From positions 1 to 64,000 of the forward strand of contig LNFC01000012.1 of assembly GCA_001464545.1 (NCBI GenBank): 64,000 bases of DNA, read 5' to 3'. Below the pieces are notes generated by a model that saw only the letters and a list, made by a program, of their open reading frames with translations, was not told the origin of the DNA and made no database searches. Position 1 is the first letter of the stretch; each line of letters begins with the position of its first letter. A program made the position numbers and the translations under genes. Positions 1 to 9,824 of this stretch are shown here, in pieces. The stretch is from Acidobacteria bacterium Ga0077551 (GTDB lineage Bacteria; Pseudomonadota; Alphaproteobacteria; Caulobacterales; Hyphomonadaceae).

Positions 1-2
1 AC

Positions 3-2255
3 TGGGCCATCCGCGATTATCTCGGCAACCCGCAGGGCGGCTGGTCGCTGGTCGGCAACCCGGGCGCCTTTCTTCCTGTTTCCGGTGCTTTCTCGCCGAC
101 AGGCGGTGTCCGCCGTGATCCGGGATGCGGAGTCATTGGAGGCGAACTCCACTTCGCAGGCGCAACGCCGGTGTGCGGCTTCCAGTTCACGCCGTTCGAC
201 AACATCGTAGAAGAAGAGAATCGTTACCAGGTGCTCGGCAAAGCCGATTTCGATCTGAACGAAAAACATAACCTGTCGCTCCAGGCCTTCTATTCGGCCA
301 CGGAAGTGCCGCAGATTGCGTTCTCGCCGTCCTTCCCACCTGTCGGTGGCGCAAGCGGCCCAACGGCCGATGCCTCCATCGTGGCCGGGCAGTTCTTCGT
401 TCCAACCACCAACCCGGGCTTTGCTGCGCTGATCAGTCAGAGCCCGGCTTCAGTGCCGGCAGGCACAGCGGGGGCGTTCCTCATTGCGACGCGCCCGCTC
501 GGCTGGGCAGGTAATGCCCTGGCAGGTGGCCGCGGCTCCGAACGCAGCTTCAGGGAGTTCGAGCATTATCGCATTTCCGCTGAACTGAAGGGCGAACTCA
601 CGGAATCGATCAACTATGCCGCGTCGTTCACAACGGGCTCGCAGATTGGCCGCCGCACCAACGAAGACACGGTCATCAACCGTTACGCCCTGGCCCTTCG
701 CGGGCTCGGCGGCGCGGGCTGCAACGTAGCCGCGAATACTCCGGGTGCAAACGGATGTCTCTGGTTCAATCCCTTCTCAACCGGGATTCAGACCAACGTC
801 ATCACGGGCGCTACAAATCCGAACTTTGTCCCTGGCGCAGCCAACTCTCAAGCCGTCCTCGACTTCATCCTCGAAGACACGTTTACCGAGCAGGAATACA
901 AGCTGACGGTCATCGAAGGCGTGCTGAGCGGACAATTGCCGATTGAGCTTGGCGACGGCAATATCGGCTGGGCATTCGGCGGTCAGTACCGCGAAGAGGA
1001 ATTCGATCGTCAGTTCAATGACATCGCCAACCTCAACGTCACGCCGTGCATTGCGACCGTGACGACCGGAACAACATCCTGTGCGCAACCGGTGGGTGCG
1101 TTGGGTTTCCTTGCCGGATCGCGGCCCCTCAATGCAACGCAGGACATCTACGCCATCTTTGGCGAAATGAACCTTCCGTTTACGGACAGCTTCAATGCAT
1201 CGCTTGCCGCACGTTATGAGGATTACGGCGGTGAGACCGGTTCAACGTTTGACCCGAAACTGTCCGCCAAGTGGCAGGTTCTCGAGCCGCTCGCCCTGCG
1301 CGCCTCGGTCGGGACGACCTTCCGCGGCCCTGCGCTGACGCAGGTCGCTACAGGCGCTGTAACCTCTTTGCAAAACGTCGCCGGCACCTTCCGGGCGGTT
1401 GATATTCAAGGCAATCCCAATCTGAAACCGGAAAGCGCCCTGACCTACAACATCGGGACCATCTTCCAGACCGGCAACTTAAACCTGTCGGTCGATTACT
1501 GGAGCTTTGACTTCGATGATTCGGTCATCACCGAGCCAGTGGCGCCCATCGTTGCTGCTGTCTTCCCGTCGGTCGGACCGAACAATTGTGCCAACCCGGC
1601 ATTTGCCGCGCTGGTTGCTCGGTTCACGTTCACCGGCCCTTGCGCCGCAACCAACGTCTCGCGCCTGAATACGCAGTATATCAACGGCCCGAACATCAAG
1701 ACCTCGGGTATTGACGTCCTGGCAGACTACACGTTCGAGGATGTGTTCCTTGGCGGCGATCTTGAGGTTGGGGCCAGCGCGGCTCACGTGCTCAAGTACG
1801 ACGTGGGCTCTGTCACCGTCGAAGGCATTACTGCAGGGCTGCCGTTCTCGGCAGTCGGCTTCCTGAACTTCCAGACGATCGCTACGCCTCTGCCGGAAAC
1901 GAAGCTGGAAACTTATGCAAACTTCTCGACCGACAACACCAATACACGCCTGACGGCGCGTTATGTTGGCGAGTATGAAGACCAGCGTGCGAGCCTGTTC
2001 ACGGCGCCAAATACCGTGACCGGTACGCCGATCCTGGTGGCTCAGGGACAGACGATCAAGGAGCAGCTGGTGTTCGACTCCACCTTTGTCTGGTCCCTGC
2101 CGGGCGATACGACGGTGTCCTTCTCGGTCGAGAATATCCTCGATTCTGATCCGTCCTTCGCGCGCCTCGAGCTGAACTATGATCCGTTCACGGGCGATGC
2201 CGTTGGCCGCACGTTCAAGGTCGGCTTCACGAAGCGTTTCGGCGCAGGCAACTAA
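3..2255 (+). CDS. TonB-dependent receptor, C-terminal part (5' end outside window)
   Basis: Frame open from window start (WAIRDYLGNPQGGWSLVG...); TBDR barrel motifs (AARYEDYGGETGSTFDPKLSAKWQ, LRASVGTTFRGP, NPNLKPESALTYNIG) and terminal aromatic-rich strand. Confidence 0.9.
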   Translation, partial: WAIRDYLGNPQGGWSLVGNPGAFLPVSGAFSPTGGVRRDPGCGVIGGELHFAGATPVCGFQFTPFDNIVEEENRYQVLGKADFDLNEKHNLSLQAFYSATEVPQIAFSPSFPPVGGASGPTADASIVAGQFFVPTTNPGFAALISQSPASVPAGTAGAFLIATRPLGWAGNALAGGRGSERSFREFEHYRISAELKGELTESINYAASFTTGSQIGRRTNEDTVINRYALALRGLGGAGCNVAANTPGANGCLWFNPFSTGIQTNVITGATNPNFVPGAANSQAVLDFILEDTFTEQEYKLTVIEGVLSGQLPIELGDGNIGWAFGGQYREEEFDRQFNDIANLNVTPCIATVTTGTTSCAQPVGALGFLAGSRPLNATQDIYAIFGEMNLPFTDSFNASLAARYEDYGGETGSTFDPKLSAKWQVLEPLALRASVGTTFRGPALTQVATGAVTSLQNVAGTFRAVDIQGNPNLKPESALTYNIGTIFQTGNLNLSVDYWSFDFDDSVITEPVAPIVAAVFPSVGPNNCANPAFAALVARFTFTGPCAATNVSRLNTQYINGPNIKTSGIDVLADYTFEDVFLGGDLEVGASAAHVLKYDVGSVTVEGITAGLPFSAVGFLNFQTIATPLPETKLETYANFSTDNTNTRLTARYVGEYEDQRASLFTAPNTVTGTPILVAQGQTIKEQLVFDSTFVWSLPGDTTVSFSVENILDSDPSFARLELNYDPFTGDAVGRTFKVGFTKRFGAGN

Positions 2256-2281
2256 GCCTTCTGCATACATACCTTATCGAG

Positions 2282-2311
2282 CGGCCCCGGGAGACCGGGG
2301 CCGTTTCTTTT
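2282..2311 (+). terminator. Rho-independent terminator of the TonB receptor gene
   Basis: CGGCCCCGG-gaga-CCGGGGCCG followed by TTTCTTTT. Confidence 0.85.
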
Positions 2312-2321
2312 AGGGCGCCGC

Positions 2322-2356
2322 GCAAAGAAAAAGGGCAGGCTGTGAAGCCTGCCCTT
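2322..2356 (-). terminator. Terminator hairpin for the minus-strand hydrolase gene
   Basis: AAGGGCAGGC-tgtgaa-GCCTGCCCTT; on the minus strand followed by TTTCTTTG. Confidence 0.6.
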
Positions 2357-2453
2357 CTCTGTTTGCAAAAGGGGGCGGATCAGCCCTTGATCGAGAACTC
2401 GATCCCGATGATGCTGCCTGGTTGCAGCGGCTGGAAGGTGCTGGCAGCGCGCG

Positions 2454-3413
2454 TCAGAGGGCGCCGAGGGCCCGGCCGGTGATCTCGCCAGCTTCACGCG
2501 CGGCCTGCCGGGCGGTCGACGAGATGGGGGTGAGGTTCAGGAAGCCGTGCACCATGGAGGCGTATTCGCGCTCGGTTGTGCGCACGCCGAGGGCGCGCAG
2601 CTTCGAGGCATAGGCGAGGCCTTCATCGTGCAGCGGGTCCCAGCCGCAGACGATGATGTGGGCCGGGGGAAGGGCTTTCAGATCCTCGGACGGAGCGAAC
2701 AGGGGCGAGATGCGCCGGTCCATGTAGGCGCCGGGGTCGGGCAGGTAATGGCCGCGGAAGAACTCGAACAGCCCGGCCGAGATGAACAGGCCGCTTTCCT
2801 GCGGGGTCATCTTCTTGGAGCGGATGTCGGCGAACTGGAGCAGGGGATAGAGCAGCAGCTGGAAGGCGGGCTTCGGCCCCCGGACGCGCACCATCTCCTG
2901 CGCCAGATAGGCCGCGATATTGCCGCCGGCGCTGTCACCGGCCACGGCGACGCGGGCCGGGTCGATGCCGGCTTTCGCCGCGCCGCGCTCCTGCACCCAG
3001 GCCCAGGCCGCGAGGGCGTCCTCGTGCGCGCTGGGGAAGCGGTTTTCGGGCGCGAGGCGGTAGTCGATGGCCAGCACGCGGCAACGCGAGCCTTCGGCCA
3101 GGCGGCGGCACAGCATGTCATGGCTGTCGAGATCGCCGAGGACAAAGCCGCCGCCATGGAAGAACAGGATGCCGGGGCCGGGCGGCACGCCGGCGCCGAG
3201 GGGCACGTACAGGCGCGCCTTGATATTGCCGGCGGCGCCCGGAATGATCAGCGGACGGACTTCCGCCAGCTCCGGCGCATCCGGCTCGGCGCTGTAGTCC
3301 ATGCGCAGGAATTCGCGGCGCAGGCGGTCGACGGGGAGTTTCAGGTCAAGCGGCTTCAGTTCCGGAAAACTGAACCGGCCCCGAAGGTTGCGAAAGGCGT
3401 CATCGAACGTCAT
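2454..3413 (-). CDS. alpha/beta hydrolase (HSL/esterase-lipase family)
   Basis: FFHGGGFVLGDLDSHD oxyanion motif, GDSAGG nucleophile elbow; start at MTFDDAF. Confidence 0.85.
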   Translation of the reverse strand: MTFDDAFRNLRGRFSFPELKPLDLKLPVDRLRREFLRMDYSAEPDAPELAEVRPLIIPGAAGNIKARLYVPLGAGVPPGPGILFFHGGGFVLGDLDSHDMLCRRLAEGSRCRVLAIDYRLAPENRFPSAHEDALAAWAWVQERGAAKAGIDPARVAVAGDSAGGNIAAYLAQEMVRVRGPKPAFQLLLYPLLQFADIRSKKMTPQESGLFISAGLFEFFRGHYLPDPGAYMDRRISPLFAPSEDLKALPPAHIIVCGWDPLHDEGLAYASKLRALGVRTTEREYASMVHGFLNLTPISSTARQAAREAGEITGRALGAL

Positions 3414-3504
3414 GTGCGCGCCACTGCCTGCCAATTCCGGCGATGTGAGGGCAGGGTGATGACGATGCAAGCACCGGGCCAATCACGGCCCGGTGAATGC
3501 GGCC

Positions 3505-5358
3505 TCAGAGCGCGATAACGCCCGGCGCAAGCGGCTCGGCATACAGGGCCTGCACAAGATTTGCGCGGCGGGAAATGACGAGGCGCTGGTTCACATAGCC
3601 CTTGTCGGTGATCTCGCCGGCATCGATGCTGGGCGCTTCGGTCATCACCATCAGGCGCTTGATACGGCGGGACGAGCCCTGTTCGGACGCGTTGAAGGCG
3701 GCGGCCTTGCGGGTCAGGTCGCCGACGAGCGCGGCAAAGCCCTTGGCCGGATCGCCGGCCGCCTTGATGTATTGCTCGGCGGTGGCGGGCGAAGGCCAGA
3801 CGAGGGCGGTGGCGAAGTCCTTGTCCTGGCCGCAGATCACGGCGTCAAAAATCAGCGGCGAGCAGGCGGCGACGAAATCCGGACGCAGCGTGCCGACCGA
3901 GACCCAGGTGCCGGAGGAGAGCTTGAAATCCTCCCCGACGCGGCCGTCGAAGATCAGGCCCTTGTTCGGGTCGGTCTCGTCGACGAACTTCACCGCGTCG
4001 CCGAGGCAGTAGAAGCCTTCCTCGTCGAACACTTCGGCGTTCTTCTTCGGGTCGCCCAGATAGCCCGGCATGACGGTCGGGCCCTTGACGCGGACTTCCA
4101 GTTTCTCGCCGTTCGGCACCAGTTTCAGGGTCGTGCCCGGCAGCGGCAGGCCGATCAGGCCGACGCGTTCGACTTCCCAATGCACCACGGTGATGCCCTG
4201 CGTTTCGGTGGCGCCGTACATGGTGACGATGGGAATGCGGCGGCCGGTGGCCTTGATCGAGAGGGCCTGCAGGCGGTCATAGAGGTCGTCCGAGAGCGTC
4301 GCGCCGCCATATCCGATAGAGCGCATGTTCTTGAAGAAGGCTTTCAGCAGAGAGTCGTCCTGCTCCATGGCTTCGGCGAGCATGGAGAGGGCGATGGGCG
4401 CTGTTCCGAACACGGACGGACTGGCTTCGCGGATGTTGCGGATGGTCTCGTGGAAGAGGGCGGGCGTCGGCTTGCCGCCATCGATCCAGAAGGTCGAGCC
4501 GTTCCAGAGCGCGCCGTTGAAGTTCACGTTGGAGCCGGAGATGTGGTTCCAGGGGAGCCAGTCGAGGAAGCTGTCGACGCGGTCCGGATCGTGCTCGGGG
4601 TCGCGGCTGGTATCCTTCAGGCCTTCCTGGCCGCCGATCATCGAACACATGGCGCCCTGCGTCGTCGGCACCGGCTTCGGCATGCCGGTCGAGCCGGAGG
4701 TGAAGAGGTATTTCGCGATGCTGGCATCGTTCAGTTTCGCCATGGCGGCGGCGACGGCGGGCGTCGGCGTGGTGGCGCAGAGCGCGTCATAGGAGATCAC
4801 CGCATTGTCGCCCTCGGGCGCGGCGCTGACGATCTTGAACGCGCCGGCGGGGAGCGCGGCTATGGCTTTCTTGAAGGGCGCGAGCTGTTCGGCAAAGACG
4901 ACGGCGGGTTTCACCGTGTTGAAGCAATGCTTCAGCTTGTCGAAATCAGACGACATCGTGGAATAGGGAACGGAGATCGGGGCCGCCGGGGCGCCGATCT
5001 TCTGCGCGGCGAGGATGACCATCGCGGCGCGGATCGAGTTGCCCGAGAGCAGCATGACGGGCGCATCGGGGCCGGCGCCGAGATCGAGGAAAGCCTGGGC
5101 GAGGCTGTCAGTGATCGTCTTCGCTTCGCCGTAAGTCAGCGTCACCCATTCATCCGTCTTCGGATCACGTTCCCGCAGGAAGGGACGCTCCGGATGCTGC
5201 GCGGCGCGCTCGTCGAGGCAATGCGGCACCGTCTTCGGGCGATCGCCGGGGGCCTGGTTAGCGGAGATGTAGAACGTGCCATCCTTGCGCGTCATCGAGA
5301 CGTCCGGCGTCTTCTGCGGCAGGGGGCGGAATGCGGGCAGGGTCTGTCCCTCGGCCAT
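3505..5358 (-). CDS. AMP-binding acyl-CoA synthetase, feruloyl-CoA synthase-like
   Basis: YLFTSGSTGMPKPVPTTQGAM P-loop, GYGGATLSDDLYDRLQ, YGATETQG; SD GGAGG before MAEGQTL. Confidence 0.85.
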   Translation of the reverse strand: MAEGQTLPAFRPLPQKTPDVSMTRKDGTFYISANQAPGDRPKTVPHCLDERAAQHPERPFLRERDPKTDEWVTLTYGEAKTITDSLAQAFLDLGAGPDAPVMLLSGNSIRAAMVILAAQKIGAPAAPISVPYSTMSSDFDKLKHCFNTVKPAVVFAEQLAPFKKAIAALPAGAFKIVSAAPEGDNAVISYDALCATTPTPAVAAAMAKLNDASIAKYLFTSGSTGMPKPVPTTQGAMCSMIGGQEGLKDTSRDPEHDPDRVDSFLDWLPWNHISGSNVNFNGALWNGSTFWIDGGKPTPALFHETIRNIREASPSVFGTAPIALSMLAEAMEQDDSLLKAFFKNMRSIGYGGATLSDDLYDRLQALSIKATGRRIPIVTMYGATETQGITVVHWEVERVGLIGLPLPGTTLKLVPNGEKLEVRVKGPTVMPGYLGDPKKNAEVFDEEGFYCLGDAVKFVDETDPNKGLIFDGRVGEDFKLSSGTWVSVGTLRPDFVAACSPLIFDAVICGQDKDFATALVWPSPATAEQYIKAAGDPAKGFAALVGDLTRKAAAFNASEQGSSRRIKRLMVMTEAPSIDAGEITDKGYVNQRLVISRRANLVQALYAEPLAPGVIAL

Positions 5359-5456
5359 GATATGTCTCCTCCGGTATCGGTGCGGGCTTTGCTGCCTGAC
5401 GAATAGTGCCTTCAGGATGCCATGCAACCGGTGACGCGGGGAGAGGCTTCCTGCTG

Positions 5457-6797
5457 TCAGGCCTGCGCTTTTACAGCGTCCGCAACGAGGGCGAGCGCGC
5501 GGTGCATGAGTTCGGCGTCGAGCGCTTCGGCCATCACGCGGATCAACGGCTCCGTGCCGGATTTACGCACGACCATCCGTCCACGGCTTCCGAGCAGGGC
5601 GTCCGCTTCGGCCAGCGCGGCCTTGACCCTATCAGATTCGATAGGGTTGGCGCCGGTATAGCGGATGTTGACGAGTTTCTGCGGCGCCGGTTCGAACACG
5701 CGCAGCAGGGTAGAGGCTTTGCCACCGCGCGCGGCGAGCACCGCGAGCACCTGCAGGCCTGCGAGCAGGCCGTCGCCGGTGGTCGAGACATCCGACAGGA
5801 TGATGTGGCCGGATTGCTCGCCGCCGAGATTGAAGCCGTGCTGGCGCATGTGCTCGCCGACATACCGGTCGCCGACTTTCGTGCGCGCGAGCGAGAGGTC
5901 GGAGGCTTTCAGGTATTCGTCGAGGCCCATGTTGGACATGACCGTGGCGACCATGCCGCCGCCCTTGAGGCGCTGCGTGCGGTGCATCTCGGACGCAATC
6001 AGCGCCATCACCTGGTCGCCGTCCGCTTCCTCGCCGGTTTCGTCCACGACGATCAGGCGGTCCGCGTCGCCGTCGAGGGCGATGCCGATGTCCGCGCCGG
6101 TTTCGAGCACGGCGGCTTTCAGCGCGCCGGTCGCTGTAGAGCCTACGCCGGCATTGATGTTGACGCCGTCCGGCTCGGCGCCGATCAGCGTCAGCTGCGC
6201 GCCGAGGCGGCGCAGCGCTTCGGGCGCCGTTTCGAAGCCGGCGCCGTGGGCGCAGTCGAGCACGACTTTCAGACGCGAGAAGTCCTGGCCCTTGCCGATC
6301 GTCTCGAGGCAGCGGCCGATATAGCGCCGGCCGGCGCCCGCCATGCCGGCGGGTTCGGAAATCGCGGCCGGCGGCGCATAGTCGCCTTCAAAGGCGGCGG
6401 CCATCGCCGCTTCGAGCGCTTCCTCGACATCATCCGTGAACTTCACGCCTTCGGGGCTGAAGAGTTTCAGGCCGTTGTCTTCGTACTTGTTGTGGCTGGC
6501 CGAGACCATGAAGCCGAGCGCGGCGCCGGTCTCCCGGGTGATCAGCGCGACGGCGGGCGTGGGCACGACGCCGAGGCGGACCGGCTTGACGCCCATCGAG
6601 GTGAGGCCGGCGATCAGGGCGGCTTCGATCATCTTGCCGGAGCGGCGCGTGTCGCGGCCGATGACGACTTCGCGGCAACCTTCCGGGGCGAAAGTCCGCG
6701 CCGCAGCGATGGCGAGGCGCAGAGCGGTCTCGGCCGTCATCGGGGCCTTGTTGATCCGCCCACGGATTCCGTCTGTGCCGAAATATTGCCGTGCCAT
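5457..6797 (-). CDS. glmM: phosphoglucosamine mutase
   Basis: MARQYFGTDGIRGRIN start, SASHNKYEDNGLK active site, DGDADR metal loop, RKSGTEPLIRVM. Confidence 0.95.
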   Translation of the reverse strand: MARQYFGTDGIRGRINKAPMTAETALRLAIAAARTFAPEGCREVVIGRDTRRSGKMIEAALIAGLTSMGVKPVRLGVVPTPAVALITRETGAALGFMVSASHNKYEDNGLKLFSPEGVKFTDDVEEALEAAMAAAFEGDYAPPAAISEPAGMAGAGRRYIGRCLETIGKGQDFSRLKVVLDCAHGAGFETAPEALRRLGAQLTLIGAEPDGVNINAGVGSTATGALKAAVLETGADIGIALDGDADRLIVVDETGEEADGDQVMALIASEMHRTQRLKGGGMVATVMSNMGLDEYLKASDLSLARTKVGDRYVGEHMRQHGFNLGGEQSGHIILSDVSTTGDGLLAGLQVLAVLAARGGKASTLLRVFEPAPQKLVNIRYTGANPIESDRVKAALAEADALLGSRGRMVVRKSGTEPLIRVMAEALDAELMHRALALVADAVKAQA

Positions 6798-6814
6798 GCT
6801 GAACCCCCGCGCCG

Positions 6815-7603
6815 TCAAAGCGGCGTCACATCTCCGTACACGATAAAGTCCGGATTGTCGTATCCGCGGTCCCGCTTGCCGTAGAGCAGGGGCGCGTGGT
6901 CGAGTGTCAGGACGCGGCCACCGGCGGCTTCCACGACAGCCTGCCCGGCGGCAGTGTCCCATTCCATGGTGCGGCCAAGGCGGGGATAGACGTCCGCTTC
7001 ACCGGCCGCGACGAGACAAAACTTGAGGGCGGAGCCTGCGCCAGCGATTTCCTTCACCGGATACTTCGCGAGCCAGGTGTCGGTTTCCGGCGAGCGGTGG
7101 GACTTGGAGGCGACCGCGGTGAGGCCGTCCGCAGGCGCCGGACGGATGCGCAGGGAGTTGCGCTTCCTCGGCACCGGGCCATCCGGCGCGGCTTTCGACT
7201 GCCAGGCGATGGACGGGCTTTCGGCGACGAACAGGCGGTGTAGCGCCGGGGCATAGACGACGCCCATCACCGGGCGGCCGTGCTCGATGATCGCGATATT
7301 GACCGTGAACTCGCCATTCTTCGCGACGAACTCCTTGGTGCCGTCGAGCGGATCGACGAGCGCGAAGCGGCTGCCGTGTTCGGGGATGTTTCCGCCGGCC
7401 ACTGATTCTTCCGCGATCACCTGAAGCTCCGGCTCGGCCTCGGCCAGCCCCTTCAGGATGATTGCTTCGGCGAGACCGTCTGCCTCCGTCAGAAGGGACG
7501 CATCCAGCTTGGTCTCGACCGAGAAATCGGTGCGGTAGACGCGCATGATCTCCTTGCCAGCGGCGAGGGCAATGCTGGCTAGGGTTTCGGCGGAAACGGC
7601 CAT
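6815..7603 (-). CDS. cysQ: 3'(2'),5'-bisphosphate nucleotidase CysQ
   Basis: Inositol-monophosphatase fold motifs: VDPLDGTKEF, WDTAAGQAVVEAAGG. Confidence 0.9.
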   Translation of the reverse strand: MAVSAETLASIALAAGKEIMRVYRTDFSVETKLDASLLTEADGLAEAIILKGLAEAEPELQVIAEESVAGGNIPEHGSRFALVDPLDGTKEFVAKNGEFTVNIAIIEHGRPVMGVVYAPALHRLFVAESPSIAWQSKAAPDGPVPRKRNSLRIRPAPADGLTAVASKSHRSPETDTWLAKYPVKEIAGAGSALKFCLVAAGEADVYPRLGRTMEWDTAAGQAVVEAAGGRVLTLDHAPLLYGKRDRGYDNPDFIVYGDVTPL

Positions 7604-7607
7604 GGGG

Positions 7608-8528
7608 TTACTGCATCACGCTGATCAGCTCGACTTCGAACTGTAGCGGCGCGTTCGGCGGGATCGGGCCGCCGGGCGTGCCTTCGGCGCCGTAGGCGAG
7701 GTTGGCCGGCACGTAGACCATCCAGCGATCGCCCGGCTTCATGAGGGCGAGGGCTTCAACCCAGCCGTCGATGAGGCCGTTCGACGGGAATGCTTCCGGT
7801 TCGCCGCGCTCATAAGAGCTGTCGAACAGGGCGCCGGTGTCGGCGAGGCGGCCTTCATAGTGGACGAGAACGAATTGTCCGTTCACGGGCGGTGCGCCCG
7901 CCGGGTCGCCGCTGGCGAGCACGGCGTATTGCAGGCCGGATTCGGTTTTCACGACTTCCGGAGCGGCCGGGTTCCATGGGAAGTATTTCGTCCAGGCGTC
8001 GGCGTCGGCCACTTTCGGCACCTCGATGCCGAGCAGCTGGACAAGGAAGACAAGGTCGTCGCCCGCCTTGATCACATCGCCGCGCGGCTGGTCGCCGTAT
8101 GCGAGAGCGCTCGGGATGTAGAAGAGGTATTCGTCGCCTTCGGACATTTCCTGCAGGCCCATCGTCCAGCCGGGGATGACCTGGTTGAGACGGAAGCTGG
8201 CGGGCTCGCCGCGGTCGAGCGAGGAGTCGAATTTCTCGCCGGTGGCAAGGCGGCCTTCATAATGGACGCTTACGCGGTCGGTCGCGACCGGCTTCTTGCC
8301 GCCGTCCGGGCCTTCCTTCAGCACGATGTATTGCAGGCCCATCGGACCGTTTTTGACATCCTGACCCGTCGGGTTCCAGGGCAGGTGGTCCTTGAAGGCA
8401 GCAGGCATGGTGTCATCCGTGAAGGGCGGTGGGGGAAGGACGCCGTCAGCCGGCGCGGTGATGGGGTTTGGCGAGCAGGCCGTCAGGGTTAGGGCAGCCA
8501 GAGCGGGGATAAGCAGTGTGCGGAGCAT
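7608..8528 (-). CDS. Lipoprotein with two tandem FKBP-type peptidyl-prolyl isomerase domains
   Basis: Lipobox LTAC; two FKBP cores (VSVHYEGRLATGEKFDSS...; VLVHYEGRLADTGALFDSS...). Confidence 0.9.
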   Translation of the reverse strand: MLRTLLIPALAALTLTACSPNPITAPADGVLPPPPFTDDTMPAAFKDHLPWNPTGQDVKNGPMGLQYIVLKEGPDGGKKPVATDRVSVHYEGRLATGEKFDSSLDRGEPASFRLNQVIPGWTMGLQEMSEGDEYLFYIPSALAYGDQPRGDVIKAGDDLVFLVQLLGIEVPKVADADAWTKYFPWNPAAPEVVKTESGLQYAVLASGDPAGAPPVNGQFVLVHYEGRLADTGALFDSSYERGEPEAFPSNGLIDGWVEALALMKPGDRWMVYVPANLAYGAEGTPGGPIPPNAPLQFEVELISVMQ

Positions 8529-8552
8529 GTGAGCTTGTCTCTCTTCGGGGGA

Positions 8553-9779
8553 TCAGATCGCGCGCGGCGGGTATCCCGCCTGGGCAAGGGCATCGATGAC
8601 TTCCTGCGTATGCTGGCTGTCACGGGTTTCCATCAGGATGTCGAACTCAGCGCCCTTGGCCGGCACGTCAAGCGCGATCCGGTTGTGGGCGACTTCCATG
8701 ATATTGGCGCCGTTGTCGCCGATGATCTTGGAAACAAGTGCGAGCAGGCCCGGGCGGTCATCGCCGACGATGCGGATGCGGGCGAGCCGGTTCTCGCGCA
8801 CGAGGGCGCGGGTCAGCACCGAAGCGAGGAGACGCGTGTCGATATTGCCGCCGCAGAGGACCAGGCCAACCTTGCGGCCATAGAAGCGTGTCGGATGCGC
8901 GAGCAGCGCGGCGAGACCGGCGGCGCCTGCGCCTTCGGCAATCGTCTTCTCGACTTCGGCGAACAGCGTGATCGCGCGCTCGAGGTGTTCTTCCTCAACG
9001 AGGAGGATGTCGTCCAGCAGCTGCTCGGCGATGCGGCGCGTCAGCTTGCCGACTTCTTTCACGGCGATGCCTTCGGCGATTGTGGCGCCGCCCATCTTGG
9101 GCGTCTTGCCGCGCAGGGCGGCGTGCATGCAAGGGTACATCGCGGCTTCGACGCCGATGATCTTGATGTCCGGCTTCAGCGCCTTTGCCGCGACTGCGAT
9201 GCCGGAGATCAGTCCGCCGCCGCCGATGGGCACGACGAGGGTGTCGAGGTCTGGCTGATCGGCCAGCATTTCGAGCGCGATGGTGCCCTGGCCGGCGATG
9301 ATGTCGAGGTCATCGAACGGGTGGATGAAGACCAGGCCTTCCTTCTCGCCGAGCTTGAGGGCGTAGTCCTTCGCCTCGTCGAACATGAGGCCTTCGAGGA
9401 TGACCCGGGCGCCGTGGTCGCGGGTATGCTCGACCTTGTTGAAAGGCGTGGTCTCGGCCATCACGATCGTCGCCGGGATGCCGAGGCGGCGGGCATGGTA
9501 GGCGACGCCCTGGGCATGGTTACCGGCCGAGGCTGCAATCACGCCGCGGCGCTTTTCGTCGTCGGTCAGCTTGGACAGCTTGTTGAGCGCGCCGCGCTCC
9601 TTGAAGGCCGCCGTGTACTGGCGGTTCTCGAACTTGATCCAGATATCCGCCCCGGTAATCGCCGACAGGGTGCGCGAATGCGCCAGCTCCGTCCGCTCGA
9701 TGTTTCCTTCGAGGACTTTGGCGGCGGCCTGCACGTCGGCAAGCGTTACAAGGGGGTCTGGCGGCAAGGTATCGGGCAT
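8553..9779 (-). CDS. ilvA: threonine ammonia-lyase with C-terminal ACT domain
   Basis: FENRQYTAAFKERGALNKL PLP lysine motif, ASAGNHAQGVA, PIGGGGLISG. Confidence 0.9.
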   Translation of the reverse strand: MPDTLPPDPLVTLADVQAAAKVLEGNIERTELAHSRTLSAITGADIWIKFENRQYTAAFKERGALNKLSKLTDDEKRRGVIAASAGNHAQGVAYHARRLGIPATIVMAETTPFNKVEHTRDHGARVILEGLMFDEAKDYALKLGEKEGLVFIHPFDDLDIIAGQGTIALEMLADQPDLDTLVVPIGGGGLISGIAVAAKALKPDIKIIGVEAAMYPCMHAALRGKTPKMGGATIAEGIAVKEVGKLTRRIAEQLLDDILLVEEEHLERAITLFAEVEKTIAEGAGAAGLAALLAHPTRFYGRKVGLVLCGGNIDTRLLASVLTRALVRENRLARIRIVGDDRPGLLALVSKIIGDNGANIMEVAHNRIALDVPAKGAEFDILMETRDSQHTQEVIDALAQAGYPPRAI

Positions 9780-9824
9780 GGGGCGGGGTCCGGCTGAAGC
9801 GGGCGAACCCTATGCGGGGAGGCC

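Noticed and set aside
3493-5406. 637-aa plus-strand ORF opposite the acyl-CoA synthetase
   Set aside because: Antisense shadow ORF of high-GC coding DNA; no motifs, whereas the minus frame has clear AMP-binding signatures
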